Source of the DNA: a virus
Direction: 5' to 3' (one strand)
DNA length: 22,105 nucleotides
IMG/VR virus record: IMGVR_UViG_3300046543_000029
Location: 1-22,105 of that record
Shown here: positions 1-4,567 of the stretch, piece by piece
Layout of the letters: every line of letters begins with the position of its first letter
Position numbering within the stretch: the first letter of the stretch is position 1
Notes under the pieces: generated by a model
Told to the model about the DNA's origin: nothing
Databases searched by the model: none
The model's input: only the letters and a program-made list of their open reading frames with translations
Position numbers and translations under genes: made by a program

Positions 1-11
1 AAGGTTGCACT

Positions 12-81
12 TGGCTGTCGTCTACGTTGGAAAGACAACTACCTCGGGTAGGAGACACTGGTTCGATTCCAGTTCAGCCTG
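12..81 (+). tRNA. degenerate tRNA-like element at the window edge
   Basis: The 3' half is tRNA-like. A perfect 5-bp T stem (57-61 with 69-73) encloses a TTCGATT loop and is followed by acceptor strand TCAGCCT (74-80). Bases 13-17 (GGCTG) pair with 75-79. Bases 20-36 form a D-arm-like hairpin (GTCT/AGAC) whose loop holds GTTGGAA. Overall size fits a class I tRNA. The anticodon arm is poor: only three pairs, loop CCTCGGG, no T33, and TCG would be the formal anticodon. The 3' end reads CTA rather than CCA. An alternative acceptor 5' strand is 2-8 (AGGTTGC, six pairs), with 39-51 as a long variable arm. It could be a decayed phage tRNA, a tRNA-like structure, or a tRNA my folding by eye misreads. 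Confidence 0.35.
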
Positions 82-84
82 CTA

Positions 85-580
85 CACCCTTGTTTTTCCC
101 CTATCTCTATCCCATTTCGGGTATAGACAGGGGCATACCTCACGCCTGGAGAGCCTAAACCCTCCCAGACGCACCAGAATCCCCTCCGGCAGCGACTAGA
201 GCCGCTTAGCGCCGTTTCTAAGCGCACACCATACCCCCCTATGTATTCCCAAAGCAACCTGCTGTAGAGCCTGTAATCACGTCCTGGGCCCATGGTCCCT
301 AGGAACGCCTAGGAACCGCTGGTTTCCTTCTGGCTACATGGGTAGCTCCCTAGTCCCGCGAGCGGTTCCTACGCGTCCTACGTGCGCTGGAATCCATAGT
401 CCTACTGCTAGGCTCCCTAGGTATCTCAAGGAACCCCAGGAACCATGCGAACACGGACAACCCTAGGTATCCCGTAGTGCCAACTACGCTGGCAAAGGAA
501 CCTAAGGTGAGCCAGTGCCGCGGCAAACGAGCGCGAACACCCCAGGGGTTACCTAGGGTCAGACTCAAACCATACAAAGT
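85..580. other. gene-free left intergenic region
   Basis: I see no credible gene here. Open frames on both strands have no ribosome binding site and translate into low-complexity Arg/Ser/Gly-rich sequence. The stretch contains an imperfect hairpin at about 97-132 (CCCC...GGGG outer arms, TCTAT/ATAGA inner arms). It also contains many short motifs of the type CCTAGGAACC, CTAGGTATCC and CAAGGAACCCC (for example around 298-315, 413-444 and 460-472). The same motif family recurs in other non-coding parts of the window. Confidence 0.6.
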
Positions 581-606
581 AAAAAACCCCAGGGGTTACC
601 TAGGGT
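540..606. repeat. 20-bp direct repeat, two copies
   Basis: The sequence ccccaggggttacctagggt occurs at 540-559 and again, identical, at 587-606 with a 47-base period. Each copy can fold into the same hairpin. Only the second is flanked by an A-tract that becomes a U-tract in leftward RNA, so only that copy looks like a finished terminator. The first may be a duplicate that lost or never had its tail. Confidence 0.85.
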
Positions 607-607
607 T
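581..607 (-). terminator. rho-independent terminator of the leftward early operon
   Basis: Read leftward, AACCCTAGG, a five-base loop TAACC, and CCTGGGGTT form a 9-bp stem (one G-T pair) directly followed by a run of six T. It lies about 125 bases beyond the stop of the last leftward gene (735-1025) with no gene between, exactly where the early transcript should end. Rightward, the same stem is followed by CTTTGGTTTG, so weak two-way activity is possible. Confidence 0.8.
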
Positions 608-734
608 CTTTGGTTTGTACGGGAGGTATCATAAGTCTCTCACTTGGTAGTGAATTGACCATTGGCATACGTGGCACTAGAGGTCCCACATGCAACCCTT
701 AGGACCTGTAGGGCATTGACTATTTGTTCTAGGG

Positions 735-1025
735 TCATACATCAATCACCACGTTGGCAAGGAACCCTGAGGTATCCACAGTTACGTTAGGCGGGATACG
801 GTCCATACGGATACCCAAGGAACCGCCAACGATACCCGAACGAATCTTAGCCAACACCCCTGGGAACATATCGCTATTGGCGAGCATTCCGTACTTCGGA
901 TGCTGCCTAGCTGCGTTCATATCCACATGCGAGTGCTTGAACACAGGAACCGCAATGTAGTGATAGGCGGGCGTATCGTCCATATTGAAGACAGTCTGGA
1001 CCTTGGCCTTGAATTGGATTTTCAT
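735..1025 (-). CDS. conserved-type small phage protein, unknown function (96 aa)
   Basis: The last gene of the leftward cluster. The protein is mixed and soluble in composition. It carries a central HPKYGMLANSDMFPG stretch that resembles small proteins of other phage early regions, though I cannot assign a function. There is no signal peptide, membrane segment or metal motif. Its ATG overlaps the TGA of the preceding 45-residue gene in the arrangement ATGA, so translation is probably coupled. The operon terminator follows after about 125 bases. It is supported by clean start-stop coupling and non-repetitive composition, unlike the flanking non-coding DNA. Confidence 0.85.
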   Translation of the reverse strand: MKIQFKAKVQTVFNMDDTPAYHYIAVPVFKHSHVDMNAARQHPKYGMLANSDMFPGVLAKIRSGIVGGSLGIRMDRIPPNVTVDTSGFLANVVIDV

Positions 1026-1159
1026 GCTTTCACCTCAACGATGAACAAGACAGGGTTAGTTGTGTCTGTGTCACGCTTGATTGCCTCAAGTGCCAGGGGC
1101 AAATACATGAGGTGCTTCCATACGCTGAAGTCAGCACGAAGGATTTTGTATGTGTTCAT
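1022..1159 (-). CDS. small hypothetical protein (45 aa), translationally coupled
   Basis: A 45-residue frame that starts inside the stop of the 92-residue gene (ATGA at 1156-1159) and ends inside the start of the 96-residue gene (ATGA at 1022-1025). Being overlapped in this way on both sides is strong evidence that it is translated. The product begins MNTYKILRADFSVWKHL and ends NPVLFIVEVKA. This pattern of two strand-like ends and a central helix could form a small alpha-beta fold. It shows no similarity I recognise, and short size is the main uncertainty. Confidence 0.75.
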   Translation of the reverse strand: MNTYKILRADFSVWKHLMYLPLALEAIKRDTDTTNPVLFIVEVKA

Positions 1160-1434
1160 GCGAATAACTCCAGGGTTTCATCTTCTTCTTGTTCAATGTC
1201 TGCCGACAGGTCAACAAACCAGGATGCAGGGATTGGGTCCAGCGCCTTAACTCCCTTAGCCATAATCTCAAACCTTACCTGCCCAATTGAGAAATTGTGT
1301 GGCACTGTGCGGGGGATTGACAGATAAAACTCTGTTCCCAAAATGCGTGTCTTGTCGCGCGGGTCTACCTTAGTGTCCGTGGTGAGCCTGATTCGCTTTC
1401 CGTTAGCTTGGGGTGCAGTCCAAAGGGTTTTCAT
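1156..1434 (-). CDS. hypothetical early protein with C-terminal TLELFA (92 aa)
   Basis: A soluble protein with a basic first third and a strongly acidic tail (SADIEQEEDETLELFA). The last six residues, TLELFA, are identical to the end of the next gene upstream (1468-1650), although the two proteins are otherwise unrelated and use different codons. TLELF resembles the sliding-clamp-binding pentapeptide QL(S/D)LF, so clamp binding is a possible but untested role. The stop overlaps the start of the 45-residue gene. A GTTGTG-type repeat lies just upstream at 1452-1460. Confidence 0.8.
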   Translation of the reverse strand: MKTLWTAPQANGKRIRLTTDTKVDPRDKTRILGTEFYLSIPRTVPHNFSIGQVRFEIMAKGVKALDPIPASWFVDLSADIEQEEDETLELFA

Positions 1435-1467
1435 GGTGTTTAGCTCAGTGTGTTGTGTAGTTACGAA

Positions 1468-1650
1468 TTATGCGAACAGTTCTAAAGTCTGATAGGACCC
1501 TACAGGCAACACCTGCAGACACTTACAGGTCTCACAGGTGCATGCCGCTTCAATGAGAGCCTTTGTGCATGCTTCGTTTGCATCCTTGGCACGTACGCGT
1601 ACCGTGAAGCGGGAACCAAGGGATTCTATGATCGCTAGGTAGAGGGTCAT
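1468..1650 (-). CDS. hypothetical cysteine-containing early protein with C-terminal TLELFA (60 aa)
   Basis: Starts within the stop of the 129-residue gene (ATGA at 1647-1650), implying coupled translation. The first two thirds (LYLAIIESLGSRFTVRVRAKDANEACTKAL) look like a small beta-alpha fold. Then follow closely spaced cysteines in the pattern ACTCETCKC, which could bind metal or be redox active. It ends QTLELFA, matching the end of the neighbouring 92-residue protein. Function unknown. A C-terminal clamp-binding-like peptide is the only functional hint. Confidence 0.8.
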   Translation of the reverse strand: MTLYLAIIESLGSRFTVRVRAKDANEACTKALIEAACTCETCKCLQVLPVGSYQTLELFA

Positions 1651-2036
1651 TGCGGTTCTACCTCACCCGCGTCTGACACGTACAGGTCAATCGAACCCTC
1701 TACTTCTGCAGCATAGGTAAGACGCTTTCCTACCTCACCCAAGCCACGGTCCCAATATCCAGCGCCATGGTGATTGCGAGTAAGCCAGAAGTCGTGGCCA
1801 GCTTGAGCCAAGGTGTACCCAGGGTGCTTCAACGCTTCCATCAAGTATTCATAGTTTTGCCCACGTTGCGCGAACAAGCGGCAATCGTTGAGCATGGCGT
1901 TGTGACAATCGATCGACACATCGTACATATCCAAGGAATTCCCTTCGTCATCCAGGGAAGCCCAAAGAGCGCATTCGACATAGCCGTTAAAGAATTCATC
2001 AAGTTGCGCGGGCGTAAGTTGGTCAATGGCAGTCAT
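1647..2036 (-). CDS. conserved phage protein of unknown function (129 aa)
   Basis: The sequence matches the general pattern of a widespread uncharacterised phage early protein. It has an N-terminal LTPAQLDEFFNGYVECALW helix (residues about 7-25), then a mid-region with an acidic and Cys-containing helix. A conserved core GHDFWLTRNHHGAGYWDRG (about residues 80-98) follows, and the end is LYVSDAGEVE. The His/Trp/Arg/Asp-rich core looks like a binding or active site, but no reaction is known to me. The acidic overall charge would fit a small protein that binds a host protein or mimics DNA. Its stop overlaps the start of the 60-residue gene. Confidence 0.92.
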   Translation of the reverse strand: MTAIDQLTPAQLDEFFNGYVECALWASLDDEGNSLDMYDVSIDCHNAMLNDCRLFAQRGQNYEYLMEALKHPGYTLAQAGHDFWLTRNHHGAGYWDRGLGEVGKRLTYAAEVEGSIDLYVSDAGEVEPQ

Positions 2037-2045
2037 GGTGTTACC

Positions 2046-2243
2046 TCAGTATTGTTTAGCCAGGAAGGTATCAACGTGATATCCAAAGAGATATAAGTCA
2101 TACATGGGGTGATTAGGGTTACCTTCGTCCACCATGTGATGGGGAACCTTGTCCAATTCACGGCAAGCTTGCGCATGACCTTCCTTAGCTGCCTTCAGTG
2201 CTTCTTTGGTCTCAAAGACTACTTGCGGTACGGTGCGTTTCAT
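2046..2243 (-). CDS. hypothetical protein (65 aa)
   Basis: A small, mostly helical, His-rich protein (ETKEALKAAKEGHAQACRELDKVPHHM then NPNHPMYDLYLFGYHVDTFL). The start is preceded by two successive AAGGAACCC units that provide Shine-Dalgarno-like AAGGA sequences. These units belong to the short motif family scattered through the non-coding DNA. It lies 9 bases upstream of the 129-residue gene and probably shares its transcript. No family recognised. Confidence 0.75.
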   Translation of the reverse strand: MKRTVPQVVFETKEALKAAKEGHAQACRELDKVPHHMVDEGNPNHPMYDLYLFGYHVDTFLAKQY

Positions 2244-2357
2244 TGGGTTCCTTGGGTTCCTTTGGGTGAAGCGTTGGTCTCATCAGTACGGGCGATACCC
2301 GCATACACCCATGTAAGGGTGTTTCGACCTGTCCTATTGTGTGTTGTGCGACCAAGG

Positions 2358-2555
2358 TCAGGCGAACGGCGGGAAGGGATTACGCAAGCGCGACCCGCGA
2401 ACAGTGTTTCCGCGCTCATCGCACCGGACCAAAGGTTTATAGGTCCACATACAGTGTCTGCACGATACCTGGGACCATATAAGCTTATCTAGGAATTCAT
2501 TACGAAAGCTGGGCTGTAGTTCGCTGAACTCTGCAGTCTGTTCATTGATAAACAT
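2358..2555 (-). CDS. possible small protein with CxxC motif (65 aa)
   Basis: ATG at 2555 has a good ribosome site (AGGAA, six bases away). The first 50 residues look coding (MFINEQTAEFSELQPSFRN, then SCRHCMW...VRC, a CxxC plus a later Cys that could hold zinc). The last dozen residues are Arg/Pro-rich and resemble non-coding translation, so the true protein may have been shorter or the end may have drifted. A GTTGTG-type repeat lies upstream at 2586-2594. Function unknown. Confidence 0.55.
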   Translation of the reverse strand: MFINEQTAEFSELQPSFRNEFLDKLIWSQVSCRHCMWTYKPLVRCDERGNTVRGSRLRNPFPPFA

Positions 2556-2594
2556 GGTGTTTCCTATTGAGTAGTGTGAGAGTGTGTTGTGTAA

Positions 2595-2828
2595 TCAACC
2601 ACGAAAGACGAAGACATATCCAGCTTGATTAGGCAAACCACCACAAACCCATTCATCAGATTTCCATTCCAACTTGGCAACCAAGGCCATTGCTGCAGCC
2701 TCATGTACAGCCTCACCACTCAGTTCGTGCGGGTAGGGGATGGTGATAGAGCCAGCGTCACACGTTGCTTTGATACGAGCGCCCTTCGTGTTCGTTGCGC
2801 TGAGGTACTTCGTTACGATTGCTTGCAT
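2595..2828 (-). CDS. conserved small phage/plasmid-type protein, unknown function (77 aa)
   Basis: The pattern MQAIVTKYLSATNTKGARIKA, DAGSITIPYPHELSGEAVHEAA, a helix, then a C-terminal strand CGGLPNQAGYVFVF is one I recognise from small proteins of many phages and mobile elements of proteobacteria. No function is assigned to them. It is likely an alpha-beta fold with one helix between strands. It is the first gene after the 2894-2922 promoter (about 60 bases of leader) and so is likely expressed early and strongly. Confidence 0.9.
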   Translation of the reverse strand: MQAIVTKYLSATNTKGARIKATCDAGSITIPYPHELSGEAVHEAAAMALVAKLEWKSDEWVCGGLPNQAGYVFVFRG

Positions 2829-2893
2829 TTTGTTCTCCAGGGTATCTAAGGGGCGCTTGGGTTCGTTCGGGTGAGTCGTTAGCGCATGTAAGG

Positions 2894-2922
2894 AATATAC
2901 AGGCTCACACAGTGTTGTGCAA
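2894..2922 (-). promoter_or_regulatory. leftward sigma70-like promoter
   Basis: Read leftward: -35 TTGCAC (2922-2917), 17-base spacer, -10 TATATT (2899-2894). The match is 5/6 in each box with ideal spacing. It drives the 77-residue gene starting at 2828. The -35 box is part of the GTTGTGCAA element (2914-2922, + strand) also found at the other two leftward promoters. Confidence 0.7.
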
Positions 2923-2935
2923 GTTATTTCTCTAG

Positions 2936-3139
2936 TTATTCTTCGCTTTCATCGTCATGGAATCCAGCACAGGTTTCCTGGTGACGCACGCAGTATCCAT
3001 ACTCTTTCGTTGCTTCCATCTTGTCCGTGTACACCTCTACTTGCTTGCCATAGGTCACATAGTAGTGTGACTCTGTGTCATTACTTGCCAGCGTTACTGT
3101 GTACTCTCCAGCTACTTCTGATTTAGCGATGATAGACAT
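2936..3139 (-). CDS. hypothetical protein, acidic, two cysteines (67 aa)
   Basis: Begins MSIIAKSEVAGEYTVTLAS and consists of alternating strand-like segments (YTVTLAS, SHYYVTYGKQVEVYT). A Cys/His-rich end follows (YGYCVRHQETCAGFHDDESEE) in which C-x6-C with flanking His could bind a metal. The ribosome site AAGGAT is well placed. It sits 17 bases downstream of the 51-residue gene and probably shares the transcript from 3448-3476. No family recognised. Confidence 0.8.
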   Translation of the reverse strand: MSIIAKSEVAGEYTVTLASNDTESHYYVTYGKQVEVYTDKMEATKEYGYCVRHQETCAGFHDDESEE

Positions 3140-3156
3140 TTTGATTATCCTTGGGC

Positions 3157-3312
3157 TTAATGAAGGTTGAAAGCAAACTTAGCTACTGAGCCAAGGAACG
3201 TATCGGGATACACCAGGCCACCAAAGGCTGACAATGCGCAACCAAGCGTTACACACATGGTGAACATTGCGATGTGTCCAGCTTCAACGTTGGCTTTAAG
3301 CTTGCGGATCAT
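3157..3312 (-). CDS. small probable membrane protein (51 aa)
   Basis: A short frame starting ATG at 3312 with a good ribosome site (AAGGGA). The product has a basic N-terminus (MIRKLKANVEAG) followed by a hydrophobic stretch (HIAMFTMCVTLGCALSAFGG, about residues 13-32) suited to one membrane-spanning helix. A short aromatic tail ends NLH. The basic-in, hydrophobic layout predicts an inner-membrane miniprotein such as a host-takeover, superinfection-exclusion or lysis-type factor. The sequence does not say which. It is the first gene after the structured leader at 3339-3439. Confidence 0.72.
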   Translation of the reverse strand: MIRKLKANVEAGHIAMFTMCVTLGCALSAFGGLVYPDTFLGSVAKFAFNLH

Positions 3313-3338
3313 TTTGAATTCCCTTGGTTAGTATTAGG

Positions 3339-3439
3339 TGGAAGCAAGGTTTCACAAAGAGAGTAGAGAGCCTTACGTCACTCCCTGATTACTCTCGGAC
3401 ATCGGGTCTCAGTCCTAGTCCGGTACTTCCTTGCTTCCA
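3339..3439 (-). ncRNA. structured RNA leader or small RNA
   Basis: The two ends pair perfectly over 11 bp: tggaagcaagg (3339-3349) with ccttgcttcca (3429-3439). Inside, 3359-3365 pairs with 3390-3396 (7 bp, GAGAGTA/TACTCTC). Bases 3397-3400 pair with 3418-3421 or, as an alternative, 3412-3415, giving a multibranch fold. The promoter at 3448-3476 predicts a start near 3441, so the RNA would begin one or two bases before the closing helix. The 51-residue gene's ribosome site follows about 15 bases after it. It is not a tRNA (no T arm), and I do not recognise a known riboswitch or ribozyme core. It could be a stability hairpin, a regulatory leader or a processed small RNA. Confidence 0.6.
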
Positions 3440-3447
3440 TGGACTCC

Positions 3448-3476
3448 ATTAGAACATGGGAAACACAGTTGTGCAA
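3448..3476 (-). promoter_or_regulatory. leftward sigma70-like promoter of the structured RNA
   Basis: Read leftward: -35 TTGCAC (3476-3471), 17-base spacer, -10 TCTAAT (3453-3448), each 5/6 to consensus. Expected start is about 3441, directly at the base of the structured element. The -35 overlaps the GTTGTGCAA element (3468-3476), here extended to the near-palindrome GTTGTGCAAC. Confidence 0.7.
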
Positions 3477-3532
3477 CACCTTTGTGTGCAATGGATAACG
3501 AAAGATACGTTGGGGTTCCTTAGGACCCTTGG

Positions 3533-3667
3533 TTAGACCACTGTAACGTATGCAATCTCCTCACCTTCTCGCAACTTGCGCCCGGCCTTTTGGCGAGCGT
3601 GGATAAGGCTAAGTGCCTGGACTAAGAAGAAGTCGCCATTCGTTAGTGTGATCCTATAAGGCCGCAT
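3533..3667 (-). CDS. small hypothetical protein (44 aa)
   Basis: ATG at 3667 follows an AGGGA ribosome site. The product (MRPYRITLTNGDFFLVQAL, then a basic helix HARQKAGRKLREGEE, then IAYVTVV) reads as two beta strands, a helix and a final strand, a credible miniature fold. An in-frame ATG at 3706 would add 13 residues and overlap the stop of a tiny upstream frame. I prefer the inner start because of its ribosome site. It is downstream of the 3804-3832 promoter. Function unknown. Confidence 0.7.
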   Translation of the reverse strand: MRPYRITLTNGDFFLVQALSLIHARQKAGRKLREGEEIAYVTVV

Positions 3668-3705
3668 TGCTTTATCCCTATAAAGTGTAAGGTGTATGTG
3701 AAGCA

Positions 3706-3777
3706 TCAGTAACCTTTCTGCCCTCTAGGATCGTTCGCGATGTTTCTGGGTTTCCCCGAGTAATCTTGAACCGCCAT
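3706..3777 (-). CDS. possible 23-residue leader peptide
   Basis: A 23-codon frame (begins MAVQDYSGKPRNIAND) with a well-placed AGAGG ribosome site. It is the first start about 20 bases downstream of the predicted start of the 3804-3832 promoter. Its TGA overlaps an in-frame ATG of the 44-residue gene (TGATG). Position and ribosome site argue for translation. The length is too short for composition to tell. Confidence 0.3.
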   Translation of the reverse strand: MAVQDYSGKPRNIANDPRGQKGY

Positions 3778-3803
3778 CCGGTTACCTCTACTGCATGACC
3801 TCC

Positions 3804-3832
3804 AATGTACAGGTCAGGTGACTGTGTGTCAA
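3804..3832 (-). promoter_or_regulatory. leftward sigma70-like promoter, start of the early block
   Basis: Read leftward: perfect -35 TTGACA (3832-3827), 17-base spacer, -10 TACATT (3809-3804, 4/6). A GTTGTGCAA element sits just upstream at 3839-3847 instead of forming the -35 itself. Predicted start is about 3797, upstream of the 23- and 44-residue frames. It is the rightmost leftward promoter I see and lies about 70 bases from the parS-like site. Confidence 0.6.
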
Positions 3833-3838
3833 CACAAA

Positions 3839-3847
3839 GTTGTGCAA
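3839..3847. repeat. GTTGTGCAA element, one of three exact promoter-linked copies
   Basis: Exact copies on the + strand lie at 2914-2922, 3468-3476 and 3839-3847, each at a leftward promoter. On the leftward strand each continues TTGCACAAC followed within one to three bases by TGTGT or GTGT. Near copies sharing GTTGTG are at 1452-1460, 2343-2351 and 2586-2594, also upstream of genes. In two exact copies it is the -35 box and in the third it lies just above it. This suggests either descent from one promoter cassette or a regulator site. Confidence 0.7.
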
Positions 3848-3900
3848 TCCAGGGGGATTCTTTGGGGTTCCTTGGTTCGTTCGCCTGTCGAACAAACAAA

Positions 3901-3916
3901 TGTTGCACGTGGAACA
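3901..3916. other. parS-like palindrome (candidate ParB-binding site)
   Basis: TGTTGCACGTGGAACA differs from the perfect palindrome TGTTCCACGTGGAACA, the form typical of bacterial chromosomal parS, at a single base. The core CACGTG and both TGTT/AACA arms are intact. Eleven bases further, TGTTTCACG (3928-3936) is a second half-site. It pairs with CGTGGAACA (3908-3916) as a 9-bp inverted repeat around an A/T loop. The location in the gene-free switch region between leftward and rightward genes is where a regulatory or partition site would be expected. No parB-like gene is visible in this window. Confidence 0.6.
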
Positions 3917-3931
3917 ATAATTTTTTATGTT
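3903..3931 (+). promoter_or_regulatory. possible rightward promoter overlapping the parS-like site
   Basis: -35 TTGCAC (3903-3908) lies inside the parS-like palindrome, followed by a 17-base A/T-rich spacer and -10 TATGTT (3926-3931, 4/6). If used, a protein bound at the palindrome would block it. The nearest rightward gene starts at 4711, so its product is unclear and the call is tentative. Confidence 0.3.
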
Positions 3932-3936
3932 TCACG

Positions 3937-4458
3937 GCTTTCACGCAACTATGTGCGAACGCATGGATAACCCATGGAACCCAGGGAATCCACACGATAT
4001 CCATACGCCCGCACCGATGCGCCGACACAGGCCCAACACGGCCTGGATTACCCAGGAATTCACCAGGATTCACCACTGTTCTACTCGCATTAGATACCTC
4101 ATCTAGTGCAATCCCAATGGAATCAATGACTTAGCCAGTGCTGGACCAAATGACCCAGGCAAATAGACCAGTACTTGGCCCTGCAGACATCGCTTCAAGA
4201 ACCCCGTTAAACCCTCCGCGTTGTTGTTGTTGTTCGACCTTGCGAGTGGGAGAGCCATCCCCAGGAAACCCCCGGGTACCCCCAGAATCCACCCCGTCCC
4301 CATTTACCCTAAAGACCCCCTATGGGAACCCCAGGAACCCCCTAGTTTTCCCCCAAAAGAGACCCCCGGGGGACCCCCAAGTACCCTATGTACCCTGTTG
4401 GTTCCACACAACACTGAGTGGCGTTGTCACGACCAGTGCAACATGGGGGGTAGGGGGG
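3937..4458. other. gene-free switch region with C-tract cluster
   Basis: No frame here looks coding. Translations are low-complexity Pro/Gly/Trp-rich and lack ribosome sites. Visible structure includes a hairpin pairing 4137-4144 with 4168-4175, five GTT units at 4220-4234, and an exceptional cluster of C-runs from 4259 to 4378. Those are ten runs of four or five C plus a CCC, spaced 4-12 bases apart. On the opposite strand these are G-runs compatible with several G-quadruplexes. Confidence 0.7.
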
Positions 4459-4496
4459 AACCTTAAGACCTAAGGTTTTCTTAGGGTTACCCTAAG
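4459..4496 (+). terminator. tandem hairpins, possible rightward terminator/attenuator
   Basis: Hairpin one: AACCTTA (4459-4465), loop AGACC, TAAGGTT (4471-4477), followed by TTTTCTT-like sequence. Hairpin two: CTTAGGG (4480-4486), loop TTA, CCCTAAG (4490-4496). Both are perfect 7-bp stems. The first with its T-rich tail resembles a weak intrinsic terminator that would insulate the late genes from transcripts of the switch region. The stems are short and A/T-rich, so a protein-binding role is equally possible. Confidence 0.4.
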
Positions 4497-4507
4497 GACC
4501 CTAAGGT

Positions 4508-4567
4508 ATCTAAAGATTATCTTAAGTAATAACCGTTATTAATAACCATAGTAACTAATCTTTAGAT
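4508..4567. promoter_or_regulatory. nested dyads in the AT-rich leader of the late genes
   Basis: ATCTAAAGATTA (4508-4519) and TAATCTTTAGAT (4556-4567) are a perfect 12-bp inverted repeat. Between them lie AATAACCGTTATT (4528-4540, odd-centred dyad) and GTTATTAATAAC (4535-4546, perfect palindrome), which overlap. Further right are AACCCAAGGGTT (about 4582-4593) and a CTATAT/ATATAG dyad (about 4614-4630). The arrangement is typical of repressor, replication or phage-polymerase control regions. I do not find a convincing sigma70 promoter for the late genes here. Confidence 0.5.

Noticed and set aside
350-577. 75-codon - strand frame left of the terminator
   Set aside because: It lies beyond the early-operon terminator, has no ribosome site and covers one copy of the direct repeat.
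3339-3439. tRNA at the structured element
   Set aside because: The long closing helix looks like an acceptor stem, but there is no GTTCGA-type T arm and no anticodon arm on either strand.
3339-3439. Hammerhead-type ribozyme at the structured element
   Set aside because: A CTGAT stretch is present, but the full CTGATGA and GAAA core elements are absent on both strands.
3678-4076. 132-codon - strand frame upstream of the early promoter
   Set aside because: Its N-terminal half is low-complexity (WIPWVPWV) and spans the parS-like site and promoter. No ATG with a ribosome site is found near the better-looking C-terminal part.
4138-4473. + strand frame of 111 codons before the tail genes
   Set aside because: Pro/Cys-rich product arises from C-tracts and GTT repeats. 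It has no ribosome site and is better explained as non-coding.
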